From the NCBI RefSeq assembly GCF_001418015.1, contig NZ_LIQG01000030.1:41747-105746 (forward strand): DNA of 64,000 nucleotides. Direction: 5' to 3'. The position numbers and the translations under genes are program-made. Source of the stretch: Lacinutrix mariniflava. Lineage in GTDB: Bacteria; Bacteroidota; Bacteroidia; Flavobacteriales; Flavobacteriaceae. This document shows positions 34,446 through 42,510 of the stretch, piece after piece. Position 1 is the stretch's first letter, and each line of letters begins with the position of its first letter. The notes beneath the pieces are model-generated. The model saw nothing but the letters and a program-made list of their open reading frames with translations, was not told the origin of the DNA and did no database searches.

Positions 34446-35162
34446 ATGCACGATTTGTTTACACGCGGTATAGATGTAAATACAGGGTTGTTAAGACCAA
34501 CAGCAGAAGATGCACCAGCGTTGTATAAAGAGAGTGCTTTGGGTTTGATTCCTAGAGATTGGGAAGACTCAATATTTAAAAAGTATCTAATTAAAAACTT
34601 ATATGGTCCAAGGTTTAGCGGAGAGGACTATGATTCCGAAGGAAATGTAAAAACAATACGAGGAATGGATTTTTCTAAAAATGGAGAAATTTTATATGAA
34701 CAAGCACCAATAGCTTTACTTCCTAAATCAAAAGTTAATGCACATTTGTTAGAGAAAGGAGATGTTGTAATGGTTACTACAGCAGATTGTGGTTTAACAG
34801 CGGTTTTTGAACAACAAGATTTTCAATTTATTCCGAGTGCATATTCTGTAAAATTTAGATTCAATGAAGAAGTTGAACCGTATTTCATTAAGTTTTTTAT
34901 GCAAACTGATAAAGCTAAAAGGTTAGTCAATAAATATGTTAGGCAGGGAACTTTGGGTAATTTGCCAGGTTCGGATGTTGTAGGTTTCAATATAGCTCTA
35001 CCTAAAATCGAGGAACAAAAAATAATTATTAATAGATTGAAAGGAGTTGAATCAAAAATCCAAATCGAGCAAGAAGCCTTAGCCAAATACCAACAACTAA
35101 AAGCAGGTTTGTTGCAAGATTTGTTAACGGGTAAGGTTGCTGTTAAAATAGAAAACGTGTAA
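34446..35162 (+). CDS. hsdS: HsdS 3' part (second system)
   Basis: 238 aa from the first ATG. The open frame really continues from the central helix at about 34354. It covers the end of the spacer ('MHDLFTRGIDVNTGLLRP'), the second recognition domain ('LGLIPRDWEDSIFKKYLIKNLYGPRFSGEDYD..') and the C-terminal helix 'EEQKIIINRLKGVESKIQIEQEALAKYQQLKAGLLQDLLTGKV'. Alone it is a half-subunit with one recognition domain and one conserved region; such half-HsdS proteins can in known cases dimerise and give a new specificity. Whether it is translated independently is unknown. Confidence 0.83.
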   Translation: MHDLFTRGIDVNTGLLRPTAEDAPALYKESALGLIPRDWEDSIFKKYLIKNLYGPRFSGEDYDSEGNVKTIRGMDFSKNGEILYEQAPIALLPKSKVNAHLLEKGDVVMVTTADCGLTAVFEQQDFQFIPSAYSVKFRFNEEVEPYFIKFFMQTDKAKRLVNKYVRQGTLGNLPGSDVVGFNIALPKIEEQKIIINRLKGVESKIQIEQEALAKYQQLKAGLLQDLLTGKVAVKIENV

Positions 35163-35190
35163 AAAACTATAGTTATAAAAAATAAGTGCG

Positions 35191-36042
35191 ATGAGTTATA
35201 AAGATGAAATTAAGAAACATTTAATAGCCTATAAAAAAACAGCATTTACTGATTTTAAACATGGATTTTGGATGAGAAGTAAGCCTCCAAAGGAGCTTGA
35301 ATACGCTTTCAGAAAAAAGGATGAAACAAATAATGATGAAGATGAAAATATTATTTCATTTTATCAAAAACAATTTATTGAAAGTAGGTTTAGTGTTGTA
35401 AAAAGGCATATGTGTTTTCATCATATGAACTCGTCCCAAGCTATGTGTTTCAACTTCTTTTACCCTTTATATAAAGAAAATTGTTTAGAAACAATTACAG
35501 AATATTTAGGGTTTAAAGATGAAAAAGTTATTGAGAAAACAGTTCTATTTGAAAAACTATCTACAATCGATTCAAAAAAGGGTCACCGGCCAACAAACTT
35601 TGATTTCTATTTTGAAACCGAATCAGGAAAGAAGTTTTTTTTCGAAATCAAATATACTGAGTATGAATTTGGTAAAGCAGCTGATGATAAAGGCCATAAT
35701 AACAAGTTTGAAAATGTATATAACACAAATAATATTTTTAACCCAATTCACGCTTCCTACAGAGAAAAACAATTGTTTTTTAAAAATTATCAAATCATTC
35801 GTAACTTGATTCATGTAGCGTCAGATTCCTATGTAGTTTTTGTTTATCCAAAAGATAATATTAGAATAAAAAAACAAGCAGTTCTGGCAAAATCCGAAAT
35901 TATTAAAGAGACTTTTCAGAAAAATTTATTTACAATTGAATGGGAAGATATGTTCAAGAAAGTAAATGATAAAGTTAAGGTACCAACTCTAAAAAGTCAA
36001 ATGGCCGAATTTGGAAAAAAGTATTTTATTGATACAAAATGA
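35191..36042 (+). CDS. PGN_0703-type putative restriction endonuclease
   Basis: 283 aa. The centre has a PD-(D/E)xK core: 'RPTNFDFYFETESGKKFFFEIKYTEYEFG' (Asp at about 138, E-x-K about 15 further on). It resembles the PGN_0703 family of putative restriction endonucleases found alone in defence islands. It starts 28 bp after hsdS and stands between hsdS and hsdR as part of the insert. A 28-codon ORF overlaps its stop (ATGA). Confidence 0.75.
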   Translation: MSYKDEIKKHLIAYKKTAFTDFKHGFWMRSKPPKELEYAFRKKDETNNDEDENIISFYQKQFIESRFSVVKRHMCFHHMNSSQAMCFNFFYPLYKENCLETITEYLGFKDEKVIEKTVLFEKLSTIDSKKGHRPTNFDFYFETESGKKFFFEIKYTEYEFGKAADDKGHNNKFENVYNTNNIFNPIHASYREKQLFFKNYQIIRNLIHVASDSYVVFVYPKDNIRIKKQAVLAKSEIIKETFQKNLFTIEWEDMFKKVNDKVKVPTLKSQMAEFGKKYFIDTK

Positions 36043-36125
36043 ATAAAGAAAATTTAAAAGATGTGATGAGTTATTTTATAATAGCTTGTGATGTTCTTAA
36101 TAAGTTTGGGAGAAATGTTTGGTAG
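36039..36125 (+). CDS. Tiny ORF overlapping the nuclease stop
   Basis: 28 codons, MNKENLKDVMSYFIIACDVL plus eight more, starting in an ATGA overlap with the upstream stop. The overlap is the only support. It could be a translationally coupled small protein or the stump of a longer gene. Confidence 0.25.
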   Translation: MNKENLKDVMSYFIIACDVLNKFGRNVW

Positions 36126-36186
36126 AAAAAAAACAATAATAACCAGTATCTGAAAAATAAATTATTAAAAGGTAACAAGAAAGTAT

Positions 36187-36447
36187 ATGAAAACAACAAA
36201 TAACCAAGCCTACGATTTTATGGGTAAACTAGCCATAGCATTAAAGACACAAGACATACAAATTACTTTCGATGCTTTAAAAGCTATTTTAAAAGAAAAA
36301 GGGATGCCATATTCAGAAGATAGTAATTTAGGTATTGGTAGATCAGTATCTTCTGCTTACAAAGCCTGGGCAAAAATAGACATTGTAGTGCATCACGCAA
36401 TTGCTGATAGTTTTACATCACGAGATGGCAGTCATGCTTGGGATTAG
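36187..36447 (+). CDS. Small unknown protein
   Basis: 86 aa, cytoplasmic, mostly helical ('KLAIALKTQDIQITFDALKAILKEKGMPY', 'SVSSAYKAWAKIDIVVHHAIADSFTSRDGSHAWD'). No family recognised. It stands alone in the insert between hsdS and hsdR, 140 bp after the nuclease gene. Size and place would fit an antitoxin-like or accessory protein, with nothing in the sequence to prove it. Confidence 0.5.
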   Translation: MKTTNNQAYDFMGKLAIALKTQDIQITFDALKAILKEKGMPYSEDSNLGIGRSVSSAYKAWAKIDIVVHHAIADSFTSRDGSHAWD

Positions 36448-36507
36448 GCGGTGCAATAATAGAGAAACTCAATAGTATTTAAACCAAACAGCAACTTTTA
36501 CCAAGTG

Positions 36508-36566
36508 CTAAGAACTAAAAGTAAGTTTGTTGCAAGATTTGTTAACGGGTAAGGTTGTGGTTAGTG
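36508..36566 (+). pseudogene. Duplicated 3' end of hsdS
   Basis: 33 bp at 36525-36557 are identical to 35107-35139, the last codons of hsdS ('GLLQDLLTGKV'), with further similarity on both sides. The hsdS tail is therefore repeated on both sides of the 35191-36447 cassette. It looks like a scar of an insertion or recombination that brought the cassette in. Confidence 0.8.
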
Positions 36567-36585
36567 TAGATTAAAAAAAGAAAAC

Positions 36586-37512
36586 ATGTTTGATTTTAAT
36601 TTAGTAGTACAGGAGGCAGAGAAAGTGGCAAAGTTTTGGTCATTTTCTCAAAACTGGTTTGATATTCTTTCTTTGGTATTAACTCTTTTAAGTTTATGGT
36701 TAGCTTTTTGGTTAGGTGAAAGAGGTTACAGACGTGATAAAAAAGATAAAATAAAAGAAGAAAAAGAACTTATTAACTCTGAGATTAAACTTTTTAAAAA
36801 CAACTTAAAGCAATTATTAAAAGCTATTGATGGTCAGTTAAAGGGTTTAAAAAAATACCAGAATGATAAAAATTTTAGTCTTGAATTTCATGCTAACGTT
36901 CAAGTGGATTTTCTAAAATTCATTGATGTTAAACATGTATATGAATATTTTGGATTTAAAAATAAAGAAACAATAGATAAGGTAAATAAGCTTTTCTCTA
37001 ATCTATTTGCTCTTAATGATTTTAGAGATTCCTTGCGAGACTCTGTGAGAACATATATTAGTAGGTATACCGATTTCGAAAAAGGTTTTTATTTATACAG
37101 AAAACTTATGTATAAAATGATGCATGAAATAGCAAATGAAAGAGCTATTGACATAAGACCTGAAGTTGGTGGTTATCAAATAAATTTTGGAACAAATCAA
37201 TTCGCTCAACAATTTTTCAGGCTTAATCAGTCTGTATTAAATCATCCAGATTTGCAAGATGCCAATGGTATGGTTATTAGACCAAAATTAATTGAACTGT
37301 TTATTATGCCTGCAATAGAATTAAGTAAACAGTTTATTCCAGCAAACCATGATGCCATTCAAGTTTCGGATGTCGCTAACGAAGTTAATTCCTCTTGGAT
37401 TAATATGGAAGTGGTTACCAAAGCCCACTTTAATGAAATTGATGCGCATATCGACACGCTTGAAAAAGTAAAAGAAAAAATTAATGAGTTTTTAGAATTA
37501 AAAAAAGATTAA
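36586..37512 (+). CDS. Membrane-anchored protein next to the GmrSD-like gene
   Basis: 308 aa. One membrane helix at about 25-45 ('WFDILSLVLTLLSLWLAFWLGE'), then basic residues (RGYRRDKKDK) and a large helical cytoplasmic domain ending in a coiled coil. No known family. It is six bases ahead of the DUF262 gene, so the two are probably one unit. It could tether or regulate the nuclease; that is inference. Confidence 0.6.
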   Translation: MFDFNLVVQEAEKVAKFWSFSQNWFDILSLVLTLLSLWLAFWLGERGYRRDKKDKIKEEKELINSEIKLFKNNLKQLLKAIDGQLKGLKKYQNDKNFSLEFHANVQVDFLKFIDVKHVYEYFGFKNKETIDKVNKLFSNLFALNDFRDSLRDSVRTYISRYTDFEKGFYLYRKLMYKMMHEIANERAIDIRPEVGGYQINFGTNQFAQQFFRLNQSVLNHPDLQDANGMVIRPKLIELFIMPAIELSKQFIPANHDAIQVSDVANEVNSSWINMEVVTKAHFNEIDAHIDTLEKVKEKINEFLELKKD

Positions 37513-37518
37513 CAATAA

Positions 37519-39363
37519 ATGTCAAAAATAGAAAACCACAAGTTTACAATAGAAGAAGCCTTTAACGATTGTTTTTATATAGTACCAGATTACCAGCGTG
37601 AGTATATTTGGAGCGATAAAGAAGTAAACAAACTACTAGACGATTTAAACAACGAAATAGAAAATGATGCTTCTAGCGAGTATTTTATTGGTACTATTTT
37701 AGTATCGCCTACCCATCAAAAAAAACAATACGATGTTATAGATGGGCAACAACGTTTAACCACATTTTTTTTAATGTTGTGCGCATTAAAAGCATTGTTT
37801 AAAGGGCAACCTCAAGAAGCCATTTTAAGTAATCTTATTTCTACAAGTTATACAGACAGTAATGGCGAAATTAGCACAAGCCTAAAATTAAACCCAAAAT
37901 ACGAAAATGCCGAAGAGGTTATACATGCTATTATAAAATCGGGTAATGCACCAGAAACTATAAAAGCCTTATTAAATGCAGCTGGTGTTTCGCAATTTGG
38001 AGCCTTAGAAAATATTATATATGCCTACACTACCATTTATCAATATTTAAAATTTAATTATCAAGAAACTGGAACGCTAAAAAAATATTGGGGAAACCTG
38101 TCTAACAATGTTGTGTTTATTCAAATTTCTACAGATGTAAGTAGTGCTCTAAAAATATTTGAAACCATTAACGAGCGTGGTGTGGGTTTAAACCCAATGG
38201 ATTTACTTAAAAATCTCTTATTTACCAACGTTAAGTTAAACGAGTTTACCAAGCTTAAAAACGAATGGAAAAAAATAACCAATCCATTAGAGCAAAATAA
38301 AGAAAAGCCATTGCGTTTTTTACGTTACTTTTTAATGGCAAATTATAAAATAACAAACCATAGAAGCGATGGTATTGTTCGTGAAGACGAAATTTACGAT
38401 TGGTTTTCTAAAAAAGAAAATATAGAGGTAAGTAACTACAAAACAGAACCGTTTGTGTTTGTGCGTAAAATTATAAAAACAGTAGATGATTTTTTAAAAC
38501 TTACCAGAGGTAAAGGTAACGATGGCGAAGATAATGTGTACATGAATAATATTAGAAAGTTAACAGGAGGTGGTTTTAGCTTACATTATGTTATTCTTTT
38601 AGCATCTTACAATTTACCTAAAGAACTTTTTGATCACCTACTAAAACAACTAGAAACTTTTTTGTTTTACTTTATAGTTACTAGAACATCTACAAAAGTA
38701 TTAGAACGTAATTTTTCAGCTTGGGCAGATGAACTAAGGGAAATAGCAAGCCTAACAGATCACGAGCTTCAAAAATTGAAATTAAATGCGTTTATTATTA
38801 ACCGTTTCCAAAAAAGTACAACAAGCAAACAACCAGAATTAACAGATGCTTTAAAGCGTTATCATTTTTACTCTTTACAACAATATAGAACACGCTATAT
38901 ACTCGCTAAATATACACAACACGTAAATATGGCATATAAAGGCTTAAAAAGTCCAGATAATTTAAACGATTATACCAATTTGGAAATTGAGCATATTTTA
39001 CCAAATACACCAAACGAAGCATTGTTAACAGATTTTAATGCGCATCCAGATAATAAAGACAGAGAATATGCACAATATAAAGTGAAGTTAGGAAATCTAA
39101 CACTTTTAGAAAAACCAATTAACATTGTTGCTGGTCGTGAGTTTTTTAATAATAAAAAAGAGCAATATAAAATGAGTAAATACTACTTAACAAGTAGTTT
39201 AGATGTTCTGAATAGTGTTGGTGTAAATACTTCAATAACTCGTATTAATGAAAAACTATTACCTTTTGAGAACCAATGGACTGCAAAACAAATTGATGAA
39301 AGACAAGAAATGTTACTAGAACTGGCAGCCGATATATGGAAAATAGAAGCGTTGGGAAATTAA
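37519..39363 (+). CDS. DUF262/DUF1524 protein (GmrSD-like type IV restriction)
   Basis: 614 aa. The N-terminal DUF262 has 'YIVPDYQREYIWS' and 'YDVIDGQQRLTTFF' (about residue 75), the nucleotide-binding/hydrolysis signature of GmrS/DndB-like proteins. The C-terminal DUF1524 has an HNH-type core 'LEIEHILPNTPNEALL' (about 490) and 'KVKLGNLTLLEKPIN'. Fused GmrS and GmrD halves like this cut modified (for example glucosylated) phage DNA in characterised systems. Here it is nested in a type I R-M operon. Confidence 0.88.
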   Translation: MSKIENHKFTIEEAFNDCFYIVPDYQREYIWSDKEVNKLLDDLNNEIENDASSEYFIGTILVSPTHQKKQYDVIDGQQRLTTFFLMLCALKALFKGQPQEAILSNLISTSYTDSNGEISTSLKLNPKYENAEEVIHAIIKSGNAPETIKALLNAAGVSQFGALENIIYAYTTIYQYLKFNYQETGTLKKYWGNLSNNVVFIQISTDVSSALKIFETINERGVGLNPMDLLKNLLFTNVKLNEFTKLKNEWKKITNPLEQNKEKPLRFLRYFLMANYKITNHRSDGIVREDEIYDWFSKKENIEVSNYKTEPFVFVRKIIKTVDDFLKLTRGKGNDGEDNVYMNNIRKLTGGGFSLHYVILLASYNLPKELFDHLLKQLETFLFYFIVTRTSTKVLERNFSAWADELREIASLTDHELQKLKLNAFIINRFQKSTTSKQPELTDALKRYHFYSLQQYRTRYILAKYTQHVNMAYKGLKSPDNLNDYTNLEIEHILPNTPNEALLTDFNAHPDNKDREYAQYKVKLGNLTLLEKPINIVAGREFFNNKKEQYKMSKYYLTSSLDVLNSVGVNTSITRINEKLLPFENQWTAKQIDERQEMLLELAADIWKIEALGN

Positions 39364-39436
39364 AGGTATTACAGTATATAAAACGAAAAACAATGGTATG
39401 CCATGTATCGTTGTTATTACATAAAAATTAAAATTT

Positions 39437-41104
39437 ATGAGCCAATTAGCAAATATTTATACTTATTTAATTACAAATCGTAAGCATCTTCGACAATCAT
39501 GGCGAAGAGACTACGAAGATATTGTAACAAGGGTTCAAAGTTTAAGAACTGAATTGGCTAAAAATATTAGCTATGATTTGAATAGTTTAGAGATTTATAA
39601 CTCAATAAGCTTTAATAATAAAGAAGATTTGTTTTGGCGTCTGTTTGCTAACAAAAGTAACGGTGTGTCTAGCAATGGTCGTTCAAATTTAAGTGGCAAT
39701 AGTAGAAGTACAGTTATAAATGATTCAGATTTTTTGACTGCACTTAAAAACTTGATTGTTGACCCAAGTTTCAAAAACCATAATGAATTTGAGTTTGTTT
39801 GGAGTGAAAAAATAGGACAAAATAATCCAGTTTTAACTAATCGTGTTACAGCATCTTGCACGCTTGAAGTGAGTAGCACAGTGGATTCTGGAAAATTTAA
39901 TCAAGTTTTTGATTGGCTTATTAGAAAAAAATTAATTCCACCATATTCAGGTAGCAATACTTGGTATGAAAAAAACAAGTTTGTTGTTTCAGAGTTAAGG
40001 AAAGTACTATCTATAGAAAAAGACTATGATGAATTTTGGTGTAATATTTTTTATTGGGAAATGTATGTAAACCTCGCAAATCCTTTTAGTTTAAAAAAGC
40101 AGCTGGTTAAATATGGTGCACCAGGTACAGGTAAAACCTATAAAGCAAAAGAAATATCTAAGTTACAATTTGATATATGGAAAGTGGAACATCCTGCAAA
40201 TACAGAGACTTATGATAGTGTTCATAAAGTAGTGCAATTTCATCCATCATATTCTTATGAAGATTTTATGGAAGGTTTACGACCTGTTTTAGATGTTAAT
40301 AACCAAGCACAATTACAATTAGTAAATGGTATTTTTAAAACCATGTGTATTTCAGCTGGAAAATGGGAAGTTGAGGTCGCAACTTTAATCAAAGGTAATA
40401 AGCTCGAAAAATGGGAACAATTAACTGTTAATGATCTATTGCCTTTTAAAGATTTCTTAACCAAATCATATTGGGATTTTGTATTTAACGTTACTAATAA
40501 AAGCACTAAAGTAATAGAAATAATTCCGCCATATTTTATAATTATTGATGAAATAAATAGAGCCGAATTAAGTCGTGTTTTCGGTGAATTAATGTATTGC
40601 CTAGAATATAGAGGTGTTAATGGTGCTATTGAAACGCAATACAATCAATTAAATACTGAGGCGACAGGAATGATAGAATTAGGGGGAGCTTATAAGTTTT
40701 TTGTTCCTCATAATTTATATATCATAGGCACAATGAACACCGTAGATAGAAGTGTGGAAAGTTTCGATTTTGCGTTACGTCGTCGTTTTAGATGGCAAGA
40801 AGTAAAACCAAGTATTGGATTGTTGACATATCATTTACAAGCAAAGAATCCTGCTTGGGTTGGTTTAGCTGAAAACCTGAGAAAGCTTAACGAAGCTATT
40901 AGAAAAGAACCTTTATTGGGTAAGGATTACTGCATTGGTCATGCCTACTTAATGGATTTAGGTTTTGCATCCAATACGACCTATAAAGAAGTTAAAAAGT
41001 TAGTTTGGGAAGATAGTATTTTATCATTATTAGAAGAATATGTAAGAGGAACAGGAAGAGAAAATGAAATCATTGAAACGTTTGCTAAAAGCTTTGGTGT
41101 ATAA
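39437..41104 (+). CDS. mcrB: McrB-like AAA+ GTPase
   Basis: 555 aa. The N-terminal about 200 residues are of unknown fold and are the likely DNA-recognition part; they are unlike E. coli McrB. The AAA+ motor has Walker A 'GAPGTGKT' at about 228, Walker B 'IIIDEINRAELSRVFGE' at about 370, and the McrB signature 'MNTVDRSVESFDFALRRRF' at about 434. It drives the McrC nuclease encoded right after (0-base gap) to cut modified DNA. Confidence 0.92.
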   Translation: MSQLANIYTYLITNRKHLRQSWRRDYEDIVTRVQSLRTELAKNISYDLNSLEIYNSISFNNKEDLFWRLFANKSNGVSSNGRSNLSGNSRSTVINDSDFLTALKNLIVDPSFKNHNEFEFVWSEKIGQNNPVLTNRVTASCTLEVSSTVDSGKFNQVFDWLIRKKLIPPYSGSNTWYEKNKFVVSELRKVLSIEKDYDEFWCNIFYWEMYVNLANPFSLKKQLVKYGAPGTGKTYKAKEISKLQFDIWKVEHPANTETYDSVHKVVQFHPSYSYEDFMEGLRPVLDVNNQAQLQLVNGIFKTMCISAGKWEVEVATLIKGNKLEKWEQLTVNDLLPFKDFLTKSYWDFVFNVTNKSTKVIEIIPPYFIIIDEINRAELSRVFGELMYCLEYRGVNGAIETQYNQLNTEATGMIELGGAYKFFVPHNLYIIGTMNTVDRSVESFDFALRRRFRWQEVKPSIGLLTYHLQAKNPAWVGLAENLRKLNEAIRKEPLLGKDYCIGHAYLMDLGFASNTTYKEVKKLVWEDSILSLLEEYVRGTGRENEIIETFAKSFGV

Positions 41105-42508
41105 TTGATGGAAAACTGGCTCTCAAATATAATTAAAGAAGGAACTTTAGTTGATAATCAACAGTACTTTGTAAGTGATGGTTTATTGACATCGACTAAT
41201 GCCAATCTTCAAATAAGATTAAAAGCCAAAGCAAAAAGAGAGCACACAAAAGTTTGGAATGATAATGAAAGTGTTTGGTGGTTTTTATTAGAGAACACAA
41301 AGGCTGTAAATACACAACTTTCCAATAGTAAAGATTCAAATATCACGCTGTTTAATGAAAAGGAATATGAGCATAATAGCGACGATGATTTTTTTAAGGT
41401 ATCAGGATATAATGCTTATAATTTTTCAGCACAATCTGGCAACATCATTGGTTATTTAAAAAAGGATAATTACGCATTAAAAATAAGTTCTCGTTTTGGA
41501 GATCAATTTTTAAAATATATTATAGCAGATGCTGATGGTTTTTTAGAAATTGAAAATTATGGAGGTCAAGAAAACAATGAAGGCTTTGAGTGGTTGTTAA
41601 TTTATCTTTGGAAAATAAAGTTAAAAAAAGCATTGCGATTGGGTTTGCCAAAACAGTATGTTTCAAAAACAAGAACGCTAAATAAAGTAAAAGGAAATGT
41701 TCATGCTTTAGATTATTTTTTAACAAAAGAACAAGCAAAATATAAGTGCACTTATAGAGAACACAGTTACAACAATCCTACAGTTAGATTAATAGCATCT
41801 GTTTTTGAGTTGTTAAAAGGGAATTCTTTTGTACGTGATATGCATCAAATTAGAAGTTCTTTTTTAATCTCTATAGGAGGTGTTAAGACTAATCGACGAG
41901 AATTATTAGCCACAAAAAACGAAACCAATCCATTTTATCAAGAATATAATGAAGTTATTGAGCTTTCTAAACGTATTATAAAAAACGATGTTGCAACTTT
42001 TGGTGAGTTGTCAGAGACTAGTGCTTTCTTTTTTGATGTTTCTATGCTTTTTGAATATTTTATTAAAAAACTATTAATAAGGAACGGTTTTAAAATGCTT
42101 TCAAAATTCAATAGCGCTTTAACTATCGAAACAGGAACGTATCAAAGAAAGCTGCAACCAGATCTGTTATTTGAAGATGAAAAAGGTTTTTATGTTTTTG
42201 ATGTAAAATATAAAGCATTTGATAAAAGATATGGAGTAAAAAGAGAAGACCTTTTTCAATTGCATACTTATATTGGTCAATATGGCAATGATAACAAAAT
42301 TAAAGGTTGTGGCTTTATATATCCATCAAGAGAAAAAGAAAATAAAATTATTACGAGAACAATAAATATGATGGGAGTAAATATCTCTTTTTATATTTGT
42401 TTATTGGCAATTCCAGACGAAAAAGATGGAATTCAATTTAATAAATTGTTTAAATCTAAGTGTGAACAATTTGTGTTTTCATTAAAGGAAAAACTGAATA
42501 CAAAATAA
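41105..42508 (+). CDS. mcrC: McrC-like nuclease subunit
   Basis: 467 aa. The N-terminal beta domain contacts McrB. The C-terminal PD-(D/E)xK core is 'LQPDLLFEDEKGFYVFDVKYKAFDK', with Asp at about 348 and D-x-K about 13 further on, as in McrC. It directly follows mcrB and ends two bases before hsdR of the second type I system, so McrBC has been slotted cleanly into the operon. Confidence 0.9.
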   Translation: MMENWLSNIIKEGTLVDNQQYFVSDGLLTSTNANLQIRLKAKAKREHTKVWNDNESVWWFLLENTKAVNTQLSNSKDSNITLFNEKEYEHNSDDDFFKVSGYNAYNFSAQSGNIIGYLKKDNYALKISSRFGDQFLKYIIADADGFLEIENYGGQENNEGFEWLLIYLWKIKLKKALRLGLPKQYVSKTRTLNKVKGNVHALDYFLTKEQAKYKCTYREHSYNNPTVRLIASVFELLKGNSFVRDMHQIRSSFLISIGGVKTNRRELLATKNETNPFYQEYNEVIELSKRIIKNDVATFGELSETSAFFFDVSMLFEYFIKKLLIRNGFKMLSKFNSALTIETGTYQRKLQPDLLFEDEKGFYVFDVKYKAFDKRYGVKREDLFQLHTYIGQYGNDNKIKGCGFIYPSREKENKIITRTINMMGVNISFYICLLAIPDEKDGIQFNKLFKSKCEQFVFSLKEKLNTK

Positions 42509-42510
42509 TT

